Assembly (NCBI GenBank): GCA_943788495.1
Contig: CALSQO010000002.1
Coordinates: 751,374 to 815,373, forward strand
DNA length: 64,000 bases
DNA from: UA16 sp905478895
Lineage (GTDB): Bacteria > Bacteroidota > Bacteroidia > Flavobacteriales_D > Sanyastnellaceae
Direction of reading: 5' to 3'
Part shown: positions 18,629 to 25,472 of the stretch, in pieces
Position numbering within the stretch: the first letter of the stretch is position 1
Layout of the letters: the number at the start of each line of letters is the position of its first letter
Made by a program: the position numbers and the translations under genes
Notes under the pieces: generated by a model
Databases searched by the model: none
Seen by the model: the letters and a program-made list of their open reading frames with translations, nothing else
Told to the model about the DNA's origin: nothing

Positions 18629-19957
18629 TCAAATGCTAGGCGATGGATTTGACTTTGGAATCAGCTTGAGAAAGACCAAACTGATCGCAAAGAAGGCTAT
18701 GAGCGCCAGCAAACTGGACCTCATGGAACCAGTGAAACCTTCAATGTAGCCCCAGCTGAACATTCCAATGATCAATCCGCCCTTTTCAAGGACTTCGTAA
18801 AAGCTGAAATACGAAGCGTGATCGTCCGTTTCGGGCAGCATTTTGGAATAACTGGAGCGGTTCAAGCTTTGGGTTCCGCCCATCATGAAGCCGATGATGC
18901 CGGCCGCGACATAAAACCCCGTGACATCGCTGACCCAACTATAGGTGTACAAGCAAACCCCCGCCCAAACGACGACACAACCCATGAGGGTTTGGATGTT
19001 GCCAATCTTGCCGCTCACCCAGGACACAAAGAACGCGCCCGGAATGGACAGCAACTGCACAGCGATGATGGCGATGATGAGCTCATTGTCATTCAGGTTT
19101 ACTTCCTTGATTCCAAAAGACGACGCCATGAGCATAATGGTTTGCAGCGCCATAGAGAGCACGAAGAAGGCCCAAAGAAATCGAATGAGGTCTTTGCGGC
19201 CCGACATATCCCGCGCGACTTGACGCAACTCCTTGAATCCCCTACCGAACAAGTCTCGCGTGATTTTCTTGTCATGGGGATTGTACGGCAAGGTCCGAAA
19301 CGTCGGTTGAGACCAGCCAATCCACCAGACGGCCACCAAGACAAACGCCCAAGGCGTCATGAAACTGCCGATGCCAATGATCAACCCAAGGCAAACCAAG
19401 AGCAAAAGAACGCTCCCTACGTAGCCCATTGCAAATCCTTTTGCGCTGAGGTGATCATGTTCTTCAGGCGGCGCTATTTCTGGCAAGAAAGCATTGTAAA
19501 ACCCGAGGCTACCCCAAAAGCCAATGTTCGCCAGAAACAAGGCGGCCATGCTCCATTCTAGGTAAGCCGGATTGAAGAAATAGAGGCTGATGCATCCGAG
19601 GGCCCCACTGTAACAAAAGATTTTCATCAATTGCAGTTTTCGTCCCGTGACATCCGCCATTCCGCTCAACAAGGGAGAGGCGATAATGACAAACAAAAAA
19701 CTTGCACCAAGGACGTAGCTATAGAGTTGCGTGTTGATGAGTTCGCGCCCCCAAAAGATTACTGTATCGTTGATGATTTCGCCCGCTTCGTTCCGATCCG
19801 AAGTCAAGGCATTGAAAAATATCGGAAAGATCGCTGTTGTGATCACAAGTGAATACACACTGTTGGCCCAATCATACATCGTCCAAGCCTTTTTGACTTG
19901 TTCGGGTGTTTTCTCCTTTCGGCGGTCTTTTTCTGCAACTTCGGGTGCATTGCTCAT
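18629..19957 (-). CDS. MFS transporter, UMF1/Atg22-like family
   Basis: A 442-residue protein with about 12 membrane helices. The N-terminus KKAWTMYDWANSVYSLVITTAIFPIFF is the signature of the UMF1 branch of the major facilitator superfamily, related to the yeast vacuolar effluxer Atg22. MMGGTQSLNRSSYSKMLPE in the second half fits the same family. The substrate is unknown. The start is supported by TATCTTGG (19962-19969) ending 4 nt before the ATG. It is divergent from lhgO. Confidence 0.9.
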   Translation of the reverse strand: MSNAPEVAEKDRRKEKTPEQVKKAWTMYDWANSVYSLVITTAIFPIFFNALTSDRNEAGEIINDTVIFWGRELINTQLYSYVLGASFLFVIIASPLLSGMADVTGRKLQLMKIFCYSGALGCISLYFFNPAYLEWSMAALFLANIGFWGSLGFYNAFLPEIAPPEEHDHLSAKGFAMGYVGSVLLLLVCLGLIIGIGSFMTPWAFVLVAVWWIGWSQPTFRTLPYNPHDKKITRDLFGRGFKELRQVARDMSGRKDLIRFLWAFFVLSMALQTIMLMASSFGIKEVNLNDNELIIAIIAVQLLSIPGAFFVSWVSGKIGNIQTLMGCVVVWAGVCLYTYSWVSDVTGFYVAAGIIGFMMGGTQSLNRSSYSKMLPETDDHASYFSFYEVLEKGGLIIGMFSWGYIEGFTGSMRSSLLALIAFFAISLVFLKLIPKSNPSPSI

Positions 19958-19961
19958 GTGT

Positions 19962-19969
19962 CCAAGATA
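19962..19969 (-). promoter_or_regulatory. -7-like box 4 nt from the MFS start
   Basis: TATCTTGG on the minus strand, one base off TAnnTTTG, with 4 nt to the ATG at 19957. Confidence 0.45.
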
Positions 19970-19981
19970 GTCAGTCCGTTG

Positions 19982-19989
19982 TACTTTTG
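19982..19989 (+). promoter_or_regulatory. -7 box 5 nt from the lhgO start
   Basis: TACTTTTG matches TAnnTTTG, with 5 nt to the ATG at 19995. Together with the box at 19962-19969 it forms a compact divergent promoter region. Confidence 0.6.
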
Positions 19990-19994
19990 CGCCG

Positions 19995-21233
19995 ATGATT
20001 CATGAAAACACTCCCACGAACGCCTTTGATATTGTAATTGTAGGCGGTGGAATTGTAGGCGCAGCGACGCTGTATCAATTGCAGCAGCGCTATCCGGACC
20101 GTTCCATATTGCTTGTTGAAAAGGAGCCAGAATTGGCGGGTCATCAAACCGGGAATAATTCCGGCGTGATCCATTCGGGGCTTTATTACCCACCGGGATC
20201 GCTGAAGGCTAAAAATTGCGTGGAGGGACGCAGGGCTTTGGTTCGCTTTGCTCAAGAACACAACGTTCCGCACGACGTGTGCGGGAAAGTAGTGGTGGCC
20301 GTTGAATCCTCTGAAATGCCTATGTTGGAAAAAATCCATGGAATCGGCCAGCAAAATGAAATCGAAGGACTCGAGCGTATCGATGGCGATCAATTGCGGG
20401 AGATCGAACCGCACTGCAAGGGCGTTGGTGCGCTGTGGGTTCCATGCACTGGAATCATTGATTACCGCTCAGCAACCCGGAAAATGGTGGAATTAGCCCT
20501 TGGGATGCAGCCGAAAAGTTCCATGCGCCTTGGAGAAGAAGTCACCTCATTTGAACGCACAGGAGAGGATACCCTCGTGCGCACGAATCAGTCGCCCGAA
20601 GGGTTTTTGGCGAAGCACGTGGTGGTTTGTGGCGGTCTGCAGGCGGATCGATTGGCCCGAAAAGATGGGGTGCCATTGAAAGAGCGAGTGGTCGGATTTC
20701 GAGGCGATTATTACGAATTGACCGAGCAGGCCAAGCACAAAGTAAAAAACCTAATTTACCCCGTCCCCAACCCGGATTTTCCATTCCTAGGGGTCCACTT
20801 TACGCGCATGACGGATGGTGAAATCGAATGCGGACCCAATGCGGTGTTTACGTTCAAGCGCGAAGGCTATGGCAAAACAGACTTTGATTTGAAGGATACG
20901 ATGGAAGCATTGGGTTACGGAGGCACTTGGAAGTTGTTTTTCAATAACATGGCCTTTGGAATCAATGAATACCGTCGGGCGTTTTCCAAGCGCCTTTTTT
21001 TGAAGACCCTGCAGCGGATGATTCCCGATTTGACAATGGAGGACTTGCGGCCCGGTCGTTCGGGGGTTCGAGCCTTGTTGTTGTCACAAGACGGAGATAC
21101 ACGGGATGATTTTCGCATTTCTTACACGGATCGAAACATCCATGTGTTGAATGCTCCGTCACCGGCCGCTACCGCGGCATTGGCCATCGGTGAGCACATT
21201 GCCGATTTGGCTGAAGAAAGGTTTTCTTTTTAA
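19995..21233 (+). CDS. lhgO: L-2-hydroxyglutarate oxidase/dehydrogenase
   Basis: A 412-residue FAD-dependent enzyme that oxidises L-2-hydroxyglutarate to 2-oxoglutarate. The dinucleotide-binding motif is FDIVIVGGGIVGAATLYQL, followed by the family signature HQTGNNSGVIHSGLYYPPGS. The body has the DAO-type substrate domain (CTGIIDYR, GPNAVFTFKREGY), and RPGRSGVRALLL lies near the C-terminus. Length and motifs match LhgO/L2HGDH. It probably repairs metabolite damage and may feed electrons to the quinone pool. Confidence 0.93.
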   Translation: MIHENTPTNAFDIVIVGGGIVGAATLYQLQQRYPDRSILLVEKEPELAGHQTGNNSGVIHSGLYYPPGSLKAKNCVEGRRALVRFAQEHNVPHDVCGKVVVAVESSEMPMLEKIHGIGQQNEIEGLERIDGDQLREIEPHCKGVGALWVPCTGIIDYRSATRKMVELALGMQPKSSMRLGEEVTSFERTGEDTLVRTNQSPEGFLAKHVVVCGGLQADRLARKDGVPLKERVVGFRGDYYELTEQAKHKVKNLIYPVPNPDFPFLGVHFTRMTDGEIECGPNAVFTFKREGYGKTDFDLKDTMEALGYGGTWKLFFNNMAFGINEYRRAFSKRLFLKTLQRMIPDLTMEDLRPGRSGVRALLLSQDGDTRDDFRISYTDRNIHVLNAPSPAATAALAIGEHIADLAEERFSF

Positions 21234-21325
21234 TCCGGAAGCAATTCTGCTCAAACCGCTGAGGTGAAGAGCATAAGCCGGGTAGGCACATGCCTCTTTC
21301 GCACGGAATAAAATCAAGTAAAAAA

Positions 21326-21353
21326 AGAAAGCCACCCAATTGGGTAGCTTTCT
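21326..21353. terminator. Hairpin terminator between lhgO and the Cys-rich gene
   Basis: Stem AGAAAGC-C-ACCC / GGGT-A-GCTTTCT with an AATT loop and one mismatch, preceded by an A-run. It sits between two convergent genes and could act in both directions. Confidence 0.7.
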
Positions 21354-21441
21354 AAATTCAAGTCTCTGGCAAGTTGCACAAGGCCTTTGGCGAACCTTGC
21401 GCGGCGATTGCGTTCAAGAGGCACAGGGCCTTTCGTTCAAT

Positions 21442-21834
21442 TTAGTCCTTCTTTTTCTTGGCGTCCTTTGAGCATGTGTCAGCTGATTTTCCGGAGCAGC
21501 ACGCTGCCTTGCCATCTTTGTTGTCAGCCGTTGACGACTTGGAAGAGCAGCATGATGCGGCAGATTTGCCACAAGCTTCCTTTCCTCCTTTGTCTGCCGT
21601 CTTAGAGGAGCAACAAGCTGCGCCTTTGGTCTTGTCGTTGGACCCCTTGCTATTTGATGCCTTGTCCGCTGCAGTTGCCGCGTTGCCTCCAAGTGCTACG
21701 CTTTTTGCGCTGGAGCCTGCATCTTTGGTTTGTGCTACTTCAGTGGTTGTTTTGTCGCTTGTGTTGGCGGCTGTTTGAGCGTTAACTGCAAATGCGAAAA
21801 ATGCGAAAACGCTGAGAATCAGTACTTTTTTCAT
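21442..21834 (-). CDS. Small exported Cys/Ser/Lys/Ala-rich protein
   Basis: A 130-residue protein with a clear signal peptide (MKKVLILSVFAFFAFAVNAQ). The mature part is low-complexity, made of Thr/Ala/Ser/Lys/Asp with three near-identical double-cysteine blocks: AACCSSKTA, ASCCSSKSS and AACCSGKSA. Single Cys residues occur in EACGKS and DTCSKD. There are no aromatic residues after the signal. It ends in KDAKKKKD. I do not recognise a functional family. Adjacent cysteines could bind metals or cross-link; that is inference. The opposite strand is also open for 106 codons, but it reads as a compositional shadow. Confidence 0.7.
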   Translation of the reverse strand: MKKVLILSVFAFFAFAVNAQTAANTSDKTTTEVAQTKDAGSSAKSVALGGNAATAADKASNSKGSNDKTKGAACCSSKTADKGGKEACGKSAASCCSSKSSTADNKDGKAACCSGKSADTCSKDAKKKKD

Positions 21835-21894
21835 GGAAGAATTCGGTTGTTGGTTGTCTCAAATAAATGTCAAAGGGGAAGATAGTGTTTTTTG

Positions 21895-21924
21895 TTGTTT
21901 TGGCAATGGTTTTCCGTAACTTTG
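21895..21924 (+). promoter_or_regulatory. Promoter of tRNA-Ser
   Basis: TTG at 21895-21897, a 19-nt spacer, then TAACTTTG at 21917-21924. This is the full Bacteroidota -33/-7 arrangement, 30 nt before the tRNA. Confidence 0.7.
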
Positions 21925-21954
21925 TGCCCGCTTTAAGCTTTTTAAAGAACTTTA

Positions 21955-22038
21955 GGAGAGGTGCCAGAGTGGTAATGGAGCAGTTTGCTAAACTGTCGAC
22001 GGGCAACCGTCGCCGGGGTTCGAATCCCCGTCTCTCCG
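21955..22038 (+). tRNA. tRNA-Ser(GCT)
   Basis: An 84-nt class II tRNA. The acceptor stem GGAGAGG/TCTCTCC, the long variable arm typical of Ser, the T-arm CGGGGTTCGAATCCCCG and the anticodon loop TTGCTAA (GCT) are all present. Discriminator G; CCA is not encoded. Confidence 0.95.
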
Positions 22039-22051
22039 CAACGAAATGATC

Positions 22052-22081
22052 AAAACCAGTGCATTGCGCACTGGTTTTTTT
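22052..22081 (+). terminator. Terminator of tRNA-Ser
   Basis: Nine-base-pair stem AACCAGTGC/GCACTGGTT with a 5-nt loop, followed by a T-run. Confidence 0.85.
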
Positions 22082-22215
22082 GTATCCAATTGATGGGTTT
22101 ATCTGAATTAATGGCCGCAGAGAGGGGCATAGGCTTCGCCGTTGTTTGGAATGCGTGCTTTTCTGAGGTTATCAATTTAATAAAGTATTAATTTATTAAA
22201 TATTAAAATGTCGTG

Positions 22216-22223
22216 TACCTTTG
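22216..22223 (+). promoter_or_regulatory. -7 box 4 nt from the ArsR-type regulator start
   Basis: TACCTTTG matches TAnnTTTG and ends 4 nt before the ATG at 22228. An AT-rich stretch with the inverted motif TTTAATA/TATTAAA (about 22177-22207) lies just upstream and could hold the regulator's own operator; that is inference. Confidence 0.55.
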
Positions 22224-22227
22224 TTCC

Positions 22228-22548
22228 ATGAAGCAATCCAAGCGGAATTATACCCGGCACGACTTGGAGGGGTTGGCCAAAATCTTCAAAACGGTAGCCC
22301 ATCCCGTTAAGCTTGAGATTTTGGAAGTGCTGGAGAGCCATGAGCCCATGGACGTTTCTTCACTTTGCGCTGAGATTGGAGCGGAATGTCAGATTTCCAT
22401 GATGTCCCAACATCTGGCAAAAATGAAGGACAATGGAATCTTGCAATCCGAAAAAAAAGGCAAACAAGTCTTCTATCGCATTGCAGATCGCCGGCTTTTG
22501 CGCGTTTTGGATGAGCTGGAAGGGACGTTGAAAACCAAATCTTCTTGA
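22228..22548 (+). CDS. ArsR-family transcriptional regulator of a sulfur operon
   Basis: A 106-residue winged-helix repressor. The ArsR hallmark is FKTVAHPVKLEILEVLE, followed by the recognition-helix region CQISMMSQHLAKMKDNGIL and the wing KKGKQVFYRI. Cys47 and Cys54 lie before and in the recognition helix. They could be thiol sensors, but the spacing differs from the SqrR/BigR pair, so the signal it senses is uncertain. The stop at 22548 is followed at once by the transporter gene, giving a three-gene operon with a persulfide-dioxygenase-like enzyme. Confidence 0.88.
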   Translation: MKQSKRNYTRHDLEGLAKIFKTVAHPVKLEILEVLESHEPMDVSSLCAEIGAECQISMMSQHLAKMKDNGILQSEKKGKQVFYRIADRRLLRVLDELEGTLKTKSS

Positions 22549-22551
22549 GTG

Positions 22552-23343
22552 ATGGAGATCCTTGGTTATTCAATGGCGCTGCTGATTGGCGTATCCTTGG
22601 GCCTTATTGGCGGAGGTGGGTCTGTTTTGGCTGTTCCGGTGCTCGCTTATTTGTTTGGGTTGGATGAAAAAATGGCTACGGCCTACTCTTTATTCGTGGT
22701 GGGGTCGGCGGCATTGGTCGGCGGCATTCGCCAATACAAGAATGGCCATGTCGACATCCGGACTGCGGCTGTTTTTGGAGCGCCAGCGATACTTGGCGTT
22801 TGGGGAGTACGACAGTTTTTGGTGCCCATGCTTCCCGATGTGTTGTTTGCAGTGGAAGGATTGGAGTTCACCCGTCGAATGGGAATGTTAGGTTTGTTCT
22901 CGGTATTGATGATTTGGGCGGCTTATTCCATGCTCCGTTCCAAGGAGCGCAAAAGTGGTTCGGGTGCAGTGGATTATAACTATCCGCCAATCTTGCTGGA
23001 AGGACTCATCGTGGGCGCGCTCACAGGGTTGGTTGGAGCCGGGGGCGGATTTTTGATCATTCCGGCTTTGGTGATGTTTGCCAACCTTCAAATCAAACGC
23101 GCGATCGGGACGTCACTTGTCATCATTGCGTTCAAATCGTTGCTTGGATTTCTTTTGAGCGATGCCCTGACCGCGGCGATTGATTGGCCATTTTTATTGC
23201 AATTCACGGGCATTGCGGTGTTGGGCATTTTTGCGGGGGTTGGTTTCGGAAAATTCATAGACGCAAGCAAATTAAAACGCGGCTTTGGCTACTTCATTAT
23301 CGCCATGGCATGCTTTATTTTTACCATGGAATTCATCGTTTAA
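22552..23343 (+). CDS. TauE/SafE-family sulfite/sulfur-anion exporter
   Basis: A 263-residue membrane protein with seven to eight helices. Both halves carry the family glycine motif: SLGLIGGGGSVLAVPVLAYL in the first and ALTGLVGAGGGFLIIPALVM in the second. Members export sulfite, thiosulfate or sulfoacetate. Its place between an ArsR repressor and a CstB-like enzyme suggests export of sulfite or thiosulfate made during sulfide detoxification. A GTG at 22549 would add one residue. Confidence 0.9.
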   Translation: MEILGYSMALLIGVSLGLIGGGGSVLAVPVLAYLFGLDEKMATAYSLFVVGSAALVGGIRQYKNGHVDIRTAAVFGAPAILGVWGVRQFLVPMLPDVLFAVEGLEFTRRMGMLGLFSVLMIWAAYSMLRSKERKSGSGAVDYNYPPILLEGLIVGALTGLVGAGGGFLIIPALVMFANLQIKRAIGTSLVIIAFKSLLGFLLSDALTAAIDWPFLLQFTGIAVLGIFAGVGFGKFIDASKLKRGFGYFIIAMACFIFTMEFIV

Positions 23344-23371
23344 TTCCACAATTTGGAGATCATTCATTGCC

Positions 23372-24784
23372 ATGAAAGTTGAACAGATTTACACGGGGTG
23401 CCTTGCTCAAGGTGCTTATTTTATTCAGAGTCAGGGAGAAGCGGCGGTCATTGATCCGTTGCGGGAAATAGCGCCTTACATGGATCGGGCGGAACGGGAC
23501 GGGGTGACGATCAAATACATTTTTGAGACGCACTTCCATGCCGATTTCGTGAGCGGACACGTGACACTTGCGGAAAAGACCGGAGGAACGATTGTGTACG
23601 GTCCCCATGCACAAACTTCTTTTGATTCGCACATCGCAGCCGATGGTGAAGAATTCCGGATTGGAGACGTGACCATTCGCGCGTTGCACACGCCGGGACA
23701 CACCATGGAGAGCACTACCTATTTGCTCCTTGATCCCGATGGCAATGAGCACGCTATTTTCACGGGGGATACGTTGTTTTTGGGTGATGTTGGACGACCG
23801 GATCTCGCTCAGAAATCAGCTTCACTCACGCAAGAGGAATTGGCAGGAACGCTCTTCAATAGTTTGCGCGAGAAAATCATGCCACTTCCAGATGATGTGA
23901 CCGTTTATCCTGCGCACGGCGCAGGTTCCGCTTGTGGGAAGAACATGATGAAAGAAACGGTAGACACGTTGGGCAACCAAAAACGGATGAATTATGCCCT
24001 CCGTGCGGACATGACTCAAGAAGAATTCGTTCAAGAGGTCACGGACGGGTTGATGCCTCCTCCGCCTTATTTCCCCCTCAACGTCAAGTTGAACAAAGAG
24101 GGCGGATACGCAGCTATTGACCAGGTGTTATCAGCGGGGTTGCGTTCACTGGTGCCCGATGCGTTTGAAGAAGCAGCGAATGCGGCCTCGGCCTTGGTGC
24201 TCGATGTGCGGGCGCCCGAAGATTTCGCAGTTGACCATGTGCCGAATAGCATTTTCATCGGATTGGACGGGAATTTTGCCCCTTGGGTAGGGGAGTTGAT
24301 CGTGGATGTGCAGCAACCCATTTTATTGGTCGCCCCCGAGGGAAGGGAAGAAGAGGCGGTTACGCGCCTTGCGCGCGTTGGATTTGATCAAACCCTTGGG
24401 TTTTTGCAAGGCGGAATTTCGGCGTGGAAGGCTGCAGGTAAGGCATCAGGGTCGGTCCATTCCATCTCCGCAGCACAATTTGAATCAGAACATGCCGCCA
24501 ACCGAGACCGGGTGTATGACGTGCGCAAGCCAGGCGAATACCAATCGGAGCATATCGATGGAGCGCATCACGCACCCCTCAGCTCATTGAACACGCACCT
24601 CGCTGAGTTCCCTGCATCCGCTCCATTTTACCTTCACTGTGCAGCTGGTTACAGGTCAATGATTGCATCGTCTATGCTCAAAGCCCGTGGCATCCACAAC
24701 ATGATCAATGTGCAAGGCGGTTACGCATCAATTTCGGAAACGCAAATCCCGAAGACCGAATACGTCTGTCCTTCCACTCTTTGA
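23372..24784 (+). CDS. MBL-fold persulfide dioxygenase/double rhodanese (CstB-like)
   Basis: A 470-residue multidomain enzyme. Residues 1 to about 240 form a metallo-beta-lactamase domain of the persulfide dioxygenase type (ETHFHADFVSGH at about 52-63, TPGHT, FTGDTLFLGDVGRPDL, YPAHGAGSACG). Two rhodanese domains follow. The first (about 275-365) has no Cys in its active-site loop (LLVAPEGREEEAV) and is probably structural. The second has Cys423 in CAAGYRS. This matches CstB-type enzymes, which oxidise persulfide and transfer sulfane sulfur to give thiosulfate. The ATG at 23372 follows the exporter gene by 28 nt; an open frame from 23285 overlaps that gene. Confidence 0.92.
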   Translation: MKVEQIYTGCLAQGAYFIQSQGEAAVIDPLREIAPYMDRAERDGVTIKYIFETHFHADFVSGHVTLAEKTGGTIVYGPHAQTSFDSHIAADGEEFRIGDVTIRALHTPGHTMESTTYLLLDPDGNEHAIFTGDTLFLGDVGRPDLAQKSASLTQEELAGTLFNSLREKIMPLPDDVTVYPAHGAGSACGKNMMKETVDTLGNQKRMNYALRADMTQEEFVQEVTDGLMPPPPYFPLNVKLNKEGGYAAIDQVLSAGLRSLVPDAFEEAANAASALVLDVRAPEDFAVDHVPNSIFIGLDGNFAPWVGELIVDVQQPILLVAPEGREEEAVTRLARVGFDQTLGFLQGGISAWKAAGKASGSVHSISAAQFESEHAANRDRVYDVRKPGEYQSEHIDGAHHAPLSSLNTHLAEFPASAPFYLHCAAGYRSMIASSMLKARGIHNMINVQGGYASISETQIPKTEYVCPSTL

Positions 24785-24834
24785 GGTTCAATGAGCCCCC
24801 AATGAGATTCAGAGGGTTATTTCAGTAGCCTTCA

Positions 24835-24864
24835 TTGCACACGCAATAATTTGGAGTATCTTTG
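24835..24864 (+). promoter_or_regulatory. Promoter of tRNA-Pro
   Basis: TTG at 24835-24837, a 19-nt spacer, and a perfect TATCTTTG at 24857-24864, 17 nt before the tRNA. Confidence 0.75.
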
Positions 24865-24881
24865 CCCTCGCTTTTAGAGCT

Positions 24882-24956
24882 CGGGGCGTGGCCTAGTCCG
24901 GTTACGGCGCCTGTTTTGGGAACAGGAGATCGCAGGTTCGAATCCTGCCGCCCCGA
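24882..24956 (+). tRNA. tRNA-Pro(TGG)
   Basis: Acceptor stem CGGGGCG/CGCCCCG, anticodon stem CCTGT/ACAGG with loop TTTGGGA (anticodon TGG), T-arm GCAGGTTCGAATCCTGC. CCA is not encoded. Confidence 0.95.
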
Positions 24957-24971
24957 CAAAAAGAGAAAGAG

Positions 24972-25005
24972 ACGCTCAGTTCCATGTGGACTGAGCGTTT
25001 TTTTT
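24972..25005 (+). terminator. Terminator of tRNA-Pro
   Basis: Nine-base-pair stem ACGCTCAGT/ACTGAGCGT with a 9-nt loop and a T8 tract. Confidence 0.85.
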
Positions 25006-25048
25006 GTTCGCTTGTTTGCAGTAGCGACCTTCCTATGCTAGGAATTCC

Positions 25049-25378
25049 TCAAAAGTTCAAATTCATCACGTGCTCATCGCCGCAATCGATGTCGTAGGAC
25101 CGCGTCCGGATTCCCTCTTCAAGACCACAAAGGCTGTTGCCGAAGGCGTCGTTTCCGCAATATGCATCGAAGGATTGGTTGCCTCGAAAGAATTCATAGG
25201 TGCGAACTTCCCCTGCATCAATCACATATACATCGCCATTCTGCCACGTCACTTCGCAGTTGCACCAGAGGCGCTCTGAATTGTCAAACGTCACGGTGCC
25301 TTTTACGTCGCACACATCGCACGAAGCCAGCGAAGCAATGAGCACAAAAAAACCGAGCTTGAAGGCGTTTTTATTCAT
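25049..25378 (-). CDS. Small Cys-rich lipoprotein of unknown function
   Basis: A 109-residue lipoprotein: MNKNAFKLGFFVLIASLASC ends in a lipobox with Cys20. The mature part has a beta-rich pattern and six or more further Cys residues (CDVCDVKG, LWCNCEV, DAYCGND, SLCGLEE, DIDCGDE). I do not recognise the family. The open frame extends to 25585, but only the ATG at 25378 starts a signal sequence. It lies downstream of the metzincin gene on the same strand, about 95 nt away. Confidence 0.7.
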   Translation of the reverse strand: MNKNAFKLGFFVLIASLASCDVCDVKGTVTFDNSERLWCNCEVTWQNGDVYVIDAGEVRTYEFFRGNQSFDAYCGNDAFGNSLCGLEEGIRTRSYDIDCGDEHVMNLNF

Positions 25379-25472
25379 TGGAATCCAACTTAGGCGAGGG
25401 GTGCGAAGGGTGAGGAGTTGCATGGAGCGAGGAGATAATGGATTGGGACCTTTGAAATTGATTCCATGTCGC

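Noticed and set aside
21458..21778. A 106-codon plus-strand frame opposite the Cys-rich gene
   Set aside because: The minus-strand frame has a clear signal peptide and patterned repeats; the plus frame is its low-complexity shadow.
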